NCBI GenBank assembly: GCA_029718625.1
Contig: CM056377.1
Location: 35,912,457 to 35,976,456 of the forward strand
DNA from: Synaphobranchus kaupii
Lineage: Eukaryota; Chordata; Actinopteri; Anguilliformes; Synaphobranchidae
Direction: 5' to 3'
DNA length: 64,000 nucleotides
This document shows, piece by piece, positions 48,917 to 61,174 of the stretch (position 1 is the first letter of the stretch; each line of letters opens with the position of its first letter). The notes beneath the pieces were generated by a model. It did no database searches and was not told where the DNA came from. It saw only the letters and a list, made by a program, of their open reading frames with translations. Position numbers and translations under genes: made by a program.

Positions 48917-51900
48917 TGATGTCTTTCTCAGAGAGTCTCACCCTCGATTTCTCACAGCAGCTGCTGAAAGGATCTCTAGCACTTACTTCTAAATAAATGT
49001 GACTGACTTTATTCCAACAACGGTAATAATTTATGTACCAAAGAGGTCAGCGAGGTAGCCTAACTGCTGTATTTACTTTGGAGTTGTGTGGCAAAAAACT
49101 TCATTTATTTTTGTAACATAAACTACATGCCAAGCTTAGAAGGGAGATAAAAGTCATAAAATATGTTATTTATCATTTAAAGCAATTAAAAAAATATGTA
49201 ATTTCCCCATTAATTTAGTTGACACCCTTGTTCATGGTTACTTACATGATATGCAACTAACCAAAACTGTATGCACATACAAACATATACTAATGACCAT
49301 TAATACAAATATTTGTGTTTTATAGCACAAATATTGTTATAAAACTAAAATTCCTACTGGCCTATTTCACAATTGGATAATATCATATTGTATTGAATCA
49401 TAACAAAATCAACCTAAAACCTAATACCTCCCTAGACTGTGAATTTGGTAATGCTTCTGTTGCTCAATCACGTATACACACAATTAACCCTTTAACTGCC
49501 CCGCAAGGTATTCATCTAGATTCTTTTTTAAATCAAATGTGGTCAGCATGACTTTATTCTTCATTATATTTAAATTCCATCAGTGTTCCTATCGTTAGTT
49601 GCATTTATAATTGGATGTCAAATTAGTTTTGTTCTCCTGTCACAGATTATACTTTTGTAAAATAAACTTTGAGCAAGTAACTTGACTGTGTTCGTTGTGA
49701 TCTAGAGACTATCTGGTTGCTTTCATGGTCAGCCTTTATGAGGGGTCAGGTCCAATGTTTGTGTTACTGTGGCATTTCAGCTCATGATTGGTATGTCAAA
49801 ATCTGCAAGTCTAATTCTGCCTTCGCCTTGGTTTACAGTAAACACTGTCTGCATTCACACCCTGGGGGAGAGGCTACACAATGTGACTTGCGAAGAATGC
49901 AATTTGTGGGAATCTGCTGCTGTATTGCCTCAATCCGTGACTCTAGCAGGCCACTATAGGGGCATAGTGCTGATACATGTGATATTTAGCACATTGCCAA
50001 AATGAATCTCTCTGGACTGTCATCTAACTTGAGCTTGAAGTGTCCCTGCATTCTGTTTGACTCGACATGTATGCATTTCAAACTCAATATGGGTTGCTTG
50101 ATACCACCACAATTTCATTGTAATTTAAGATGCATTTTTGTAAGTTATTTTGTATATTCTATCAACATATTTTTTGTGTATTTTTCACTGCCTTTGTCAG
50201 CGCAGACATTCTGTAAACATTAAACTATTGCTTAGTCATATTCCATGCCTCATAAGTGGCAGTTCTAGTCAGAATCCTACTTTGAAAAATCTAAAGTTCA
50301 GCCAATATATAAGGCCGTCACATTTCTGAGGGATTCCTGGATCACTTTTGCAGGAGAAGAGTGAGTGGGTTGAGGCCTCTTCGGAACCCAGCTGAAACCG
50401 TGAGAGCAGGGGCGGGGACTACAAGCGCAGGTCGTCATGGCAACAGAGACAAATTACTTTTTCTTTCCCCAGTGACCACAGCGGCAAGTCATCTTGCACA
50501 ATTCCATTACAGCACGAGAACAGCTTGGGAAAAAATGAAATCTGGAAAACATTTGTGCAGTACTGAAGAGGGAACCAGATTCCATTTTGACTGGCCTCTC
50601 AGTTACAGTAGGGTATAGGTTTTTGGAGTGGGAAAAAAAAGCATCTGTTTTGATATGACATCCCCTCCTCCTCTCAGTTCTAAGGCATTTTCAATACATT
50701 ACAGTAAGACACGTGATGATTTTGGCTCCACCCAGTCCTCTGAGGTTTCCAGGGCTGTCGGTAGGACTATTAATTCATTTTAACAGGAGCAACCAAGGCC
50801 GACATCGAGCTGACATTACCACAACATTCTCTACTCCCATTTCCAAAGAGGCAACAAATACTGGCGTTGTTTGACACGGAATGCATATGGTTTGCATTAT
50901 TAAAAAGCATTTTGTGGAGCCCCCATAAAAATATTTCTGTGAGATTTTTGGCAAACGTAGACACAGGCACACGCGTACATACCCGCACAAGGACAGACGC
51001 GCATTCGCACACAGACTCACGCGTGCTGTCACACCTTTGAAGATAAGACGGTTGCTTTTCCCTTTCCTTCAGTCCTGCGTTTACACATTCCCGTCTCTGT
51101 GGCATGCGGATAAAATCATCATCGGATTATAATGTCAACAACATCTATACCCATTCCCATGACACAACAATAGAGGTCATTTGATTTACAGTATATGTAA
51201 ATTATTATTATTACTATATATTAAAAAGACAATAATGCGCTTGGATATTAACAGTCCTCTGGTAGTATATTGGCCATGGCTTGCTGGTTAAATATGAATC
51301 ACATTTTTTTGTGGAGACAATGAAAACCAGATTTACATAATTAGTTTACACAATAGCTCAAATTCCATCTGGGCATTCAAAAAATATTTGAGTTTTTTTT
51401 TGTGATCTAAAAATCATAGCTCTATAAAATCTGAAATATGAGACTTGACAAGTGTAACGGCGGTGCAGATTTTGTCTTTTTTCCCTGACTCTCAAAGCTG
51501 ACATGGAGATGAATGAGATCTGATAAGCCCCCCATTGAGATATCCAAGCCCCCCAAGGGCCTAATCCTCTGATTTTTTGGAAAGAATGCAAAAGATTTTA
51601 ACAAGCACTCTGACCCACCAACCCAGTGTAAGACTGCAGGAAGTGTCCCTTGACTGTATCCAATCGGGAAGTCTCTGCCTCTTTTTATCCAGACTGTTTA
51701 TATTTCAGCTGAGTTCCTTGCTCTTACGGTCAAGTGATAACTGTGACGGAACGTCCACTCCATCAGTATGAAGCGTGTTAAATTAAGAAAGAGTTTATGG
51801 GAGCAAGGCATCTGTTCCACAAGGAGTATGCCAGTGGCCAGGAGGCATCACATTATCCAAACATGTCTGCCGGGTAGCTTGCAGCCTCTAAAGGCAAGGG

Positions 51901-52677
51901 GATTCTGTGTAATCCTGGGTTTCTTACAGTATAGTCTATGCACTGCTGGAGGTCAGGACAGGAACACTGGAAACGGCATTCCAAACCTAACCAACTTCAA
52001 GCTGTAAGAAATCTGTTTTGAAGCAACAGATGGAGGAATGTAATCACTGTTCCCTGAGGGACAGCTTCTAACGTCAGTAAAGCTTAGTGTATCTCTGCTG
52101 TATAAACTAATTTCCACAAACCCAAAACGTGACTACATTGTGATCTCAGGTCCATTGGCCATAGCTAAGAAAGCAGTATAAGCAAGTAGCAACTGTGCTT
52201 TTATGAAAGGATAAAATCCCACCCAGACTTCTGGTCATGTGCCTCTCAGAATATTCTAGACATCAGTCGTATATATGATATAAGACCAGCTCATCTGAAA
52301 CGGTCCTAAGAGTACATAAAGTAGGGATACTACTTGATTTAATGATACAATAATTCATGACTAGGTCACATAAGGGCCTTTGTACTCAGTATATATTTTT
52401 AAAAAACTGTTATTAAATGTTCCATACATATTACAGTATATGTACTATATTCTGTGTATGTGTGTATACATATACATACTCACACATATATTATATAATG
52501 AAACCTGATATATGAATAATTTCTTGAATACATAAAATGAAAGTTTACATATGAAATTTCTTGAATATTTAGTTTGAAAGTATAAACATACAGTATAAGA
52601 ATATATTTGAATACATGAATGAACACATATGTCAGGCACCTAGTACATGCTTTGTAGCAGACGGTTTTATCCATATA
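48917..52677. other. AT-rich non-coding stretch
   Basis: No gene, array or complete element recognised. ORFs of up to 111 codons lack any family resemblance. Confidence 0.3.
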
Positions 52678-53241
52678 CAGACGGGTGACAAATTAAAGGA
52701 AAAACCAACATAAAGTGTCTTAGTAAGGTGTTGGACCACTACGAGCCACCATAACAGCTTCAATGCGCCTTGGCATAGATTCTACCTCTAGTCTAGCATA
52801 GATTCTAGTCTCTGGAACTCTATTGGAGGGATGGAACACCATTCTTCCAAAAGGTATTCCCTCATTTGGTGTTTTGATGATGGTGGTGGAGCGCGCTGTC
52901 TAACAGATCGGTCCAAAATCCCATAGGTGTTAAATTGGGTTGAGATCTGGTGACTGCGAAGGCCGTAGCATATGATTTACATCATTTTCATACTCATCAA
53001 ACTAGTTAGTGACCCCTCGTGCCCTGCGGATGGGGGCATTGTCATCCTGGAAGAGACCACTCCCATCAGGATAGAAATGTTTCATCATAGGATAAAGGTG
53101 ATCACTCTGAATAACTTTGTATTTATTTACAGTGGCCCTTCCCTCTAAGGGGACAAGTGGACCCAAACCATGCCAGGTAAATGGCCCCCACAGCATAACC
53201 CCTCACTGGAGGGGTTTTTCCTTTAATTTGTCACCCGTCTG
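52678..53241 (-). mobile_element. internally deleted Tc1-like transposon
   Basis: A 564-bp element running CAGACGGGTGACAAATTAAA to its perfect inverted copy ending TCACCCGTCTG, with at least 29 bp of identical terminal repeat and TA on both sides. The interior holds only the C-terminal half of a transposase on the minus strand, joined almost directly to the right terminal repeat, so about 1 kb of the usual element is missing. Confidence 0.92.
52711..53196 (-). pseudogene. Tc1-like transposase remnant, C-terminal half, disabled
   Basis: On the minus strand GPFTWHGLGPLVPLEG leads to the second catalytic Asp (FQDDNAP), and then to SQSPDLNPI*HLW. The catalytic Glu codon GAA has become TAA. An upstream Trp codon is TAG. 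The frame then shifts before the conserved C-terminal SMPRRIEAV region. The first catalytic Asp and the DNA-binding domain are absent. It cannot make an active transposase. Confidence 0.88.
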
Positions 53242-53399
53242 TATATAGTTAAATGCAAAAGTTTTGGGAAAGTGACAGAATAGTTGTTTTGGAAATGTAC
53301 TTCATCGGATTTGAAATAAAACAATGAATATGAGGATAAAGTGCAGACTGTCAGCTTGTTATAATGTTATTTACATCCATTAACATAATCTGAAATAAA

Positions 53400-53978
53400 G
53401 TCATCATAGACATCACCAGATGCTGGGTATCTTCCCTGGTAATGCTCTGCCATGCCTGTACTACTGCCAGCTTCAGTTCCTGTTTGTGTCTGGGGCATTT
53501 TGCCTTCAGTCTTGTCTTCAGCAAATGAAATGCACGTTCAATTGGGTTCAGGACGGGTGATTGACCTGGCCAGTCAAGACCATTCCACTTTTTGGCTCTG
53601 AAAAACTCTTTGGCTGCTTTAGCAGTATGTTTGGAATCATCGACCTGCTGTAAGGTGAAGTGCCATCCAATGAGTTTTGAGGCATTTGGTTGGATCTGAG
53701 AAGATAAGATGTTTCTGTATACGTCATCCTGCTGCTGCCTTCAGTGAGTAAGTGAGCCTGTTCCAGTCCATAAGACTTTGTTCCAGAATAAATTTTTGTA
53801 ATGCACTTTTTAGCAAACTCTAACCAAGTCGTTCAGTTCTTGAGGCTTACCAGTGGTTTGCATCTTGCGATAAACCGTCTTATGTTACACTGGTATAATC
53901 TTCTCTTTATGGTACTCTTTGACACATTTATACCTACATCCTGTTCTTGATCTATTTGACTGTTGAAAATGGGTTTTT
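53400..53978 (-). pseudogene. Tc1-like transposase remnant, part 2 (central and C-terminal)
   Basis: On the minus strand SKSTIKRRLYQCN and ARCKPLVSLKN are DNA-binding domain segments. After a deletion and frame changes, VDDSKHTAKAAKEFFRAKKW follows with the second catalytic Asp. Then come GQSPVLNPIERAFHLLKTRL, with the catalytic Glu kept but SPD changed to SPV, and CPRHKQELKLAVVQAWQSIT. Stops and frameshifts separate the blocks. The first catalytic Asp region is missing. Confidence 0.82.
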
Positions 53979-54622
53979 TGTTACGTTTCCCAAAACTGGA
54001 ATGGACCCAAATGCAGGACTCGGAGACAGACGCAGGCAAAACTCTGGCAGGAGTATAATTTATTAGAATGATCAAGACGGACAGACAAACAAGCAGGTGA
54101 GCTGGTGAAGGTCAGGATACAGGGTTGGCGAAACTAAGGTGGGCAGAAACTGGAGAAGGACTGGAAGCAGGGAGTCCAGGTGCACAGGAACAGAGAAGCA
54201 GACTGGACGGGCGAAACTGGAAGCAGACTAGACAGGTTAGCAAAGCACAACAAGGGCCGAGTAAACACGTCAAACAAACAAACAAGACGGAACGAACTGG
54301 CCACGAGACAAACAGAGAAGGGGATATAAATAGGGAGAGGAGCAGGTGAATGAGGGATCAGTAATGAACAAGGCGTGAGGAATGTATGCGAGAGTGAATC
54401 AGGTAATGAGTGGGATTGCAGAATGCGAGCGGGGAAGGTGAGTGATTGGGTGATGGACAACTAGGGAGAAAATGAGGAAACGAGCAGGGAAACCATGCCC
54501 AGCCTGCACAACACGGAGAGACAGACAAGGTACAAGGAAAAAGATGACATGAAACAAGAGGAATAGGGAAAACAAGGAGAACGAAAGAAGGGAGGACTGG
54601 AAGGGAAACAGCGGATGTGATA
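53979..54622. mobile_element. nested insertion of about 640 bp inside the Tc1 transposase remnant
   Basis: The transposase reading on the minus strand breaks after ILSIVKKN at about 54,625 and resumes with NSQIDQEQD at about 53,975. The intervening sequence is unrelated and rich in GGACTGG, ACAGGAA and AAACTGG words. Short T-rich flanks (TTTTTT and TTTTTC) may be the target duplication. It resembles a non-autonomous fish element of unknown class; I see no coding capacity in it. Confidence 0.7.
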
Positions 54623-54753
54623 TTTTTCTTCACAATTGAAAGTATACTATGGTCATCCACTATTGTGGCCTTCTGTGGTCTACCAGCTTGTCTACCGCCA
54701 GTGCGTTCTTGCTTCCTAACAGTTGATAAATAAAACTGCTGATTTTGACACAC
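54623..54753 (-). pseudogene. Tc1-like transposase remnant, part 1 (N-terminal DNA-binding segment)
   Basis: The minus strand reads KQERTGG, then GRPQKATIVDDHSILSIVKKN, the AT-hook-like GRP(R/Q)K(A/T)T and start of the second helix-turn-helix of a Tc1 transposase. It is separated from its continuation by the insertion at 53979-54622. Confidence 0.78.
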
Positions 54754-55105
54754 GCAATGTTTTGTCTATGCCTCTGATTAATTTATTCCGATTTTTCAGC
54801 CTCATGATGGCCTGCTTTACTGGCATTGACACTTATTGGTCCTCATGTTGAGAGACAGCAACAACAGACAAAAAACAGCTGTGCAGCCAATTGTCCCATT
54901 ACTTTTAACCCCTAAAATGAGGGGACTATGTATGAAAATGGTTGTAAATTCCTACATGGATCACCCAATATGGATGTAAAATACCCAGAAATTTAAGGTG
55001 GCAGTCTGCAATTCAACCACATATGCATTGTTTTATTTCAAATCCAATGTGCTGGAGTACAGTGCCAAAACAACTAAAATTGTGTCACTTCTCCAATACT
55101 TAGTG

Positions 55106-55540
55106 TGATAAGACATGGTATGCATGACTGGCCTGGAAAAACATGTCCAGCAAATGCGTAGTAAATTGAAATTTAAGTGACTCCCCAAAGATGCCCCCAA
55201 AGCCATAAAGAAGGACCCCTGAACACTTGAAACAACAATGAAAAAAGCCCTGCATGTGTCATCAGGGGTTCTCATTCCCTCGGGGGAACAATCAAAGGGC
55301 TCAAGTGGTTGCTGCAGTAGACAAACAGAACTCCCTCTCTGCTACCCCCCACCCCCAACCAGGTCACACCCCTCACCTCGCACACCACCCTCGTCTTTGT
55401 TCACAGCAAAGCTAGAGGAGGTACGGACACATGCAGGCCAGACCCGGGGGTGGCGGCGGGGGTGGGGCACCATTTCTAAAAGGGAGTAAACAAGCTCACA
55501 TAAACTAAATGCGTAAGAGAAAGCGAACGCCTGTTGCGCA
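55106..55540. other. non-coding stretch
   Basis: No feature recognised; C-rich near 55,340-55,400. Confidence 0.3.
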
Positions 55541-55577
55541 TATGTGTGTGCGTGTGTGTGTGCGTGCGTGCGTGTTT

Positions 55578-55620
<43 letters not shown>

Positions 55621-55660
55621 TGTGTATGCTCTGTGTGTGTGCTGTGTGTGTGTTTTGTGT
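55541..55660. repeat. (GT)n microsatellite with GTGC interruptions
   Basis: Imperfect GT repeat with a perfect core at about 55580-55613. Confidence 0.93.
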
Positions 55661-56786
55661 TTCACTGTTCCATTGGCTTTGATGTGGCAGGCCACAGGCA
55701 AAGTCGGTAATATTAGTCCTCCATACCCGAGAGTGAGAGGGAATTTATTACGATTTTCCAGTAAAGGGACAGGCTGAATTCAGCCATTATAAACAAAAAG
55801 GAAGATACTGTAGGTAACGCACCTACATGTCTAGACAGTCAGAAGCTCCCATCCAAAAAAATAAACCGCAGCCTTATTTTGCCTTGGGAAATATGAGATA
55901 AGCCTTTTGATGTACTGACTCATTTGACACAATTAGGGATATTACACTATTGTATTAATTTGAACCATCTGGATGTGTTCTCACTTTATTTAGTGAATAC
56001 AGACAGCTGTTTTGTTTGTGAAGTCATCTTTCTCTGTAAAGCATTGTTTTTTATTGTTGATATCTGTTTTTTTTTGTGAATTGTACTTTGAACTTGAATA
56101 AAAGCATTCAACTTTGAACTTGTTCCATTGCTTGCAGCACTATGCAATGCTATTTACTGCTCCCAGTGTGCAATTATAAAATGTACCGAATGTCAAAATG
56201 TGATTTTTGACATTAGATGGATTTACCCAAATCTGGAATAATACTAAAAAATAAATGGAATCTTTATTGAAAATCTCAATTGAAAACACAAGGTGGAAAT
56301 AGTATGATAGCATCCTTTGTTCTAAGCTGGGACATAATGGAATATACTTTTTGGCTCATGCAACGGTGAGGTCTAATGCGTAATGCACAACAATAGACAA
56401 TGTTGGTAGCCAAGGTGCTTTTAATGCATTGCCCCACTGGGGAAGGGCTGGTGTGGGACGGAGGTGAGTTCAGCATATGTGGCAGGAGTGAAAAGGAATT
56501 AGCAGAAGGCCAAGAATTGCTGTGTCTAGGGAAATGTGAGGTTGAATGGTCTGATGACAGATTAAAGACAGAAAGAAGCTGTACCACTGCGTGCCTGGTA
56601 GGGATCTGTATTTTATCCAGTAGAGGGGAATGAGGAGAGGCCAGTTATGGGAATATTAGAAGATGTTCAACACGATCTGAGCTGCCATCTTTTCAATCAT
56701 CTGAACTGATGTGCTGGACTATGGGTAGAAAGGCAGGAGGTCAGCCAGCAGGGGGCACTGTGCCTATCATGAGATAAGGATTGGTA
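55661..56786. other. non-coding stretch
   Basis: No gene or element recognised. Confidence 0.3.
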
Positions 56787-56855
<69 letters not shown>

Positions 56856-56872
56856 TAATAATTAATAATAAT
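56787..56872. repeat. (AAT)n microsatellite
   Basis: About 28 copies of AAT/ATA, with two AATT interruptions near the right end. Confidence 0.95.
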
Positions 56873-57250
56873 ACATTTTAGTTTTAAAGTGCTTTTTATT
56901 GTAAGAAACAATTCCAAAGTGCTGAAAGGCCAGGTAGCAAAAAGGTAGTGAAGGCCAGCTATTTTCTATTATTACCCTGCATTCTATAGTATGGAATGCT
57001 GACTAAGTTTATGAAATACTGGCTGTTGTTTATTCCAGTGGTAAAATGTACATGAAAGAGGATATTTCTTTTTGTTTGTTTGTTCCGTGGTTTGTTTCCA
57101 GCGGTCTGGGATCACAAACATGCACATCTTATTATCACAGCAGAGGACGGAATGCAGAACAGCTTGCTTACGCTCCACTCATTATACCAACACAGTAAGA
57201 ACAAAAGCAAGGACAAGACAGACACATGGTCCTGCAACATATCTCCTCTC

Positions 57251-57482
57251 ATTACATTACATTACATTACAGGCATTTAGCAGACGCCCTTATCCAGAGC
57301 GACTTACACAAATTCTTATTACATTTATCCATTTACACAGCTGGATATATACTGAAGCAATTGATTCAGGTTGATTCAAGTACCTTGCTCAAGGGTACAA
57401 CGGCAGTGTCCTACCTGGGAATCGAACATGCAACCTTTCGGTTACAAGTCCAGTTCCTTAACCATTATACTACACTGCCGCC
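57251..57482 (-). mobile_element. tRNA-derived SINE with L2-type stem-loop tail, copy 2
   Basis: Same family and orientation as 39523-39747. The minus strand has GGCAGTGTAGTATAATGG, then TGGTTAAGGAACTGG, a B box TGTTCGATTCC with one change from consensus, the body, and the tail GTCGCTCTGGATAAGGGCG, TCTGCTAAATGCCTG and four (TGTAA) units. The tail stem keeps pairing except at one position (AGGGCG for AGAGCG). Confidence 0.85.
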
Positions 57483-59208
57483 TCCTCTCCCTCTCCCTCT
57501 CCCTCCTCTCCATGGTTAAATATCACCACCAGTTCATTATCGTCCATGGGCCTGTGGAGACAAAATGTGTCTGGTTTTCTTAGGATCAGTTCCTGTGAGA
57601 ACCAGTCAAATTTATTAGGGCATTACACTATAGTTGTGTGGCTATTTTTTCTCTACAGAAACGTGGCTGTTTTGCGCTGGTGATGACAAGAGCCTATAGC
57701 TTTTATTTATCAAGCGGAGAGCAATGAAACATTGGCTTACAGCTAGGTCTCCTAATTCTCCCGAACAGAGGAGCAGGGCGCCGCAGGTAAAAGTAAACTG
57801 CCGTACAGTTTTGGAGCGGAGCAATGGTGCATGTGTGCAGGTGGTCTTTCCATTTGGCAAAACAGGCCCCTTCAAGATGGAAAACTACTTCAGAAGCGCG
57901 CTACAGTATTTCCGTCACTAGGCTGCTATATTTTCTGGTCTTGCTTAAGCACTGATTTAGCCAGTGTAAACTCCCTTCGACTCAGAGGAAACATGCAAAT
58001 ATTTTTGGACATCTACTTGCCCAAAGTTACCCCGTCAGCAGAGCTGTGGTGTCTGAACAATAAGGCTACAACTGACAGTTTGAGCTCGATGACCTCACAA
58101 ACCCACACAATCACTTGTTTTTTCCTGTTTACTTTCTGACTGTTTGTAGTTGTTGGCAATTAAAGCCTTTTTTTGTAAAAGTAGGAAGTAACTAATCCCA
58201 CTGGGTCAGATAAAGATAGAAATCAAGCCTTTTTGAGATTCCCAGAAGAAATTTAAAAGGAGAGCAAACGGGGGAGCCAAGGACATTGAGAGAAGGACGG
58301 ACATTACATGGGAGGAGGTCAAGGACAGGAAATATCTAACACTGGTGCTTCCCAGTTTAAAAAAAAATGGAATTACCCTTTACCCACACCCATATTTAAT
58401 GACAAGCAAGCTTCTTGGAGTCCAAAAGCTTTTCCGGCAGGAGAAGTATAATGGGATAAAATACATTTGATGGACAATCCAAGAAAAGGAACCCTGGAAC
58501 CCTCTTGGCCTTTGCTATTTGAAGAACCATAACGAGCGAACTGGATCCGCGTCAGTGGACGTGAGTGCGATGACACAGCCTGAAGATTAGCCTGTGAACA
58601 TATACAGCTGTCCGAAATGAGGGGCAATGACTAAATATTTAAAGGGGGAGTTGGTTTGGATTGTAAGTGCAATCACGCATGTATCCTCAAACTAAATTCA
58701 TCATGGTGAGCCTGTAAACTGGGTGTAATGTAAGCTAGTACAAATCCATCATTGATATCTCTCGGTGCCCATTCATAATTGTCAACAGAAAATCAGTCAT
58801 TTCTACTGCGCTATTGTACACATGAGACTAAAGCAAAACAGGGCAAAGATAATGTCATATATTCAAGAGCCGCCCAACACAGGCAAACAGCAGATGGGAC
58901 TTATTGTGATCAGTTTGGGACTAGTAAACTGCATATCCACATTCTCCCCAGATGCTCCACTGCAACTAAGCTGTGAGTAAGTGCTGTGCTGGTGTAGGGG
59001 CAAAAGAACACTTGTTCTACCCCCTTCTTCACCATACATGAGGGGCCGCTCCATCATGATGAATGGCGGTTAAGTGACATTTAGGTAACATTAGCACAAT
59101 CATTATAAATGAAGGTAAATCATTACACACTATATCTGTCTCGGTTTTGTTTGTGTCTGCATGCTGATGCATGTCCTCTGTAACTCTGTACTCAATGAGC
59201 TTTTTATT

Positions 59209-59213
<5 letters not shown>
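57483..59213. other. non-coding stretch
   Basis: No gene or element recognised. Confidence 0.3.

Positions 59214-59288
<75 letters not shown>
59214..59288. repeat. (TG)n microsatellite
   Basis: About 37 perfect dinucleotide copies. Confidence 0.97.
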
Positions 59289-59290
<2 letters not shown>

Positions 59291-60742
59291 CCTGGGATAT
59301 CCTTTCACATCAATCATCCCTGTCCCATTTCCACACCTCCCACACACGCTCTAAACTCTGCAGGCAGTCCCAAAGGACGGCACAGTCCTTTCTGTGCATA
59401 AAATGTGCGGACTCAGCCAAAGGCCATTCTGCAAAGGGCAAAGCAAGTCAAAATATGAAATGTGGCATGTTTTATGAGACGTGTGCCTGTAAGTACTTGC
59501 GCTCATGACTGGTGAACCCGGGAGTGGAGAGCTACGGCCTTCCCCCTCCAGCTTCCCCCTCCAGCTGAATCCTGTATCTTTTCCCCTTTCAAAAAGATTT
59601 TTTCATATTAATGTAAGCGTTTGTCATTATCGCGTGATAATGTCTCGTAATGTTGAGATTTAAAAAAACAACTGTATGGCAGCATTGTGCTTCCGTACTT
59701 GAGTTCTCGTTTGAGAATGAATGTTCTCCATATGGCAGTGGGCAAATACAAAAAGTACAGAAAGCTTCTGCACGGACCAGAGCCATATGAGGACGTTCTG
59801 ATATAAAAGAAATGTGAGGTCAGCATGTAACATGCTAACACTGTCACGCAGACATTTCATATATCTAAAGCACGGAACAGAAGGGTTATAGCTCATGGAA
59901 TTTTACTGTTTCCATCATGTGTGTGGTAATATTTCTCCCTCTTTTTTTTACGAGCAAGTGGTGTGTTTTGTTTCCTTTGATCCAAGGATGCTGTAAAAAT
60001 TGATGAGTTGTCTCTCATCGCACCAGACGCGTGGGCCAGCGCAATGCGTTTAATGGCGTGTTTTTCAGGCGCTTGGAGACAGTGAGAGATATCGGTCGCT
60101 GAATTACATCACTGCACCACCTGTATCAAGAGTGTGCCCTCAGGTTGCGGGAAAGAAACGGTTTGCACATCTCTACTGCACACATCTCTACTGCAGGCCG
60201 CATTCCTAGTGCAGTCTGTGTTTTGCTGGGCCATCCATTTTCCAGCTAGAATGTGCGGGCATCTATGAGAGGGAGAAAGCGGATGCTAATGTCCTAGTGG
60301 TAAACCGCTCATTTAGAATTATTGCGATGAATAAAGTAACGATACATGTGGATACTGTTCATGTGATTAATGTGAATAATGCTACGTAGCTTTATAGTGA
60401 GAGAAAACTGAACCAGTTTTGATGGATTGCATGAAAATTATCACCTAGAGGAGAAAACTAAACGGTCTGAACAACAGAAAGTATTTATTTCTAATCGTGG
60501 ACTTTCAGGTTTTAATTAGTCTTGAAGTGGTTAGTCAATTAAGTGTACTCCAAAAACATTTGCTTTCAAACACTTGGTGGAACATTTTATATATTGTGCA
60601 AATAATGTCTGTAAAAATTCCTAGTAATTAAAGGTCCTTCCAAAAACATAAGCTTCCTAGAGTATTGATTCTCTCCTTGGCGTCATGTGCTCGGGTCCTC
60701 TATCTACTTCTGTGGTTTCTGGAGGTAGTCTGGTCACAATAG
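59289..60742. other. non-coding stretch with a 15-bp duplication at 60166-60195
   Basis: CACATCTCTACTGCA occurs twice in tandem at 60166 and 60181. Nothing else is recognised. Confidence 0.4.
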
Positions 60743-60972
60743 TCACAGGGATGGGCTATCTGGCTGTGCCCCAGAGAGCTCAGCCCCCACAGGCCCCCGT
60801 GTGATCTCTGCAGAGGAAGACCCTGGGCTGTGCACTGGCTCTGGTCTTTGGAGGAATTTCTTGGCTAAGGCAGAGTTTCTGCCACGGTGATGGGGCTTCA
60901 GATTCATGATTCGGAAGCTGGGAGACCATGAAATGACTGGCTGTGGGTTGGCACGGTTACCGCAACGGACAG
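60743..60972 (-). other. candidate terminal exon, minus strand, unidentified
   Basis: A strong acceptor (TTTGTTTTCACTTTCAG, AG at 60974-60973) precedes an open frame of about 76 codons that ends in TGA at 60743. Its first residues, VRCGNRANPQPVISW, have the Cys-x11-Trp spacing and ANPxP motif of an Ig domain, but the rest does not look like Ig. It might be a terminal exon, a non-coding RNA exon or a chance acceptor. Confidence 0.25.
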
Positions 60973-61071
60973 CTGAAAGTGAAAACAAACTGACTGGAAT
61001 CGCCAGGAGATCAAGAATCCCAAATGAAAAACTGAAATGCCTTTAAGTCTGGAAGATCAGGTGGTGGTACG

Positions 61072-61174
61072 TACACAGCAAAAATGTTGGTAACACTGTT
61101 GGTGTGCATTTAATACCCTAGGGTGTTTATATGAGACCACGGTCTCAAATGTACACCCAGATTTTTGCTGTGTA
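61072..61174. mobile_element. short inverted-repeat element, hAT-like MITE
   Basis: Begins TACACAGCAAAAATGTTGG and ends ATTTTTGCTGTGTA, a terminal inverted repeat of about 14 bp. An inner imperfect palindrome (GAGACCACGGTCTC) lies off-centre. CACAGCAAAAAT ends are common in small fish hAT derivatives, but no clear target duplication is visible. Confidence 0.5.

Larger units (their letters stand above)
53246..55105 (-). mobile_element. degenerate Tc1-like transposon, split by a nested insertion
   Basis: Inverted repeats of about 100 bases lie at 53,250-53,350 and 55,010-55,105, both containing TTGAAATAAAACAATG near the inner part and TAGTTGTTTTGG further out, with perhaps 75% identity. Between them, on the minus strand, are pieces of a transposase. 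The left end begins within about 10 bases of the previous element. The right end is decayed, so boundaries are approximate. Confidence 0.8.
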
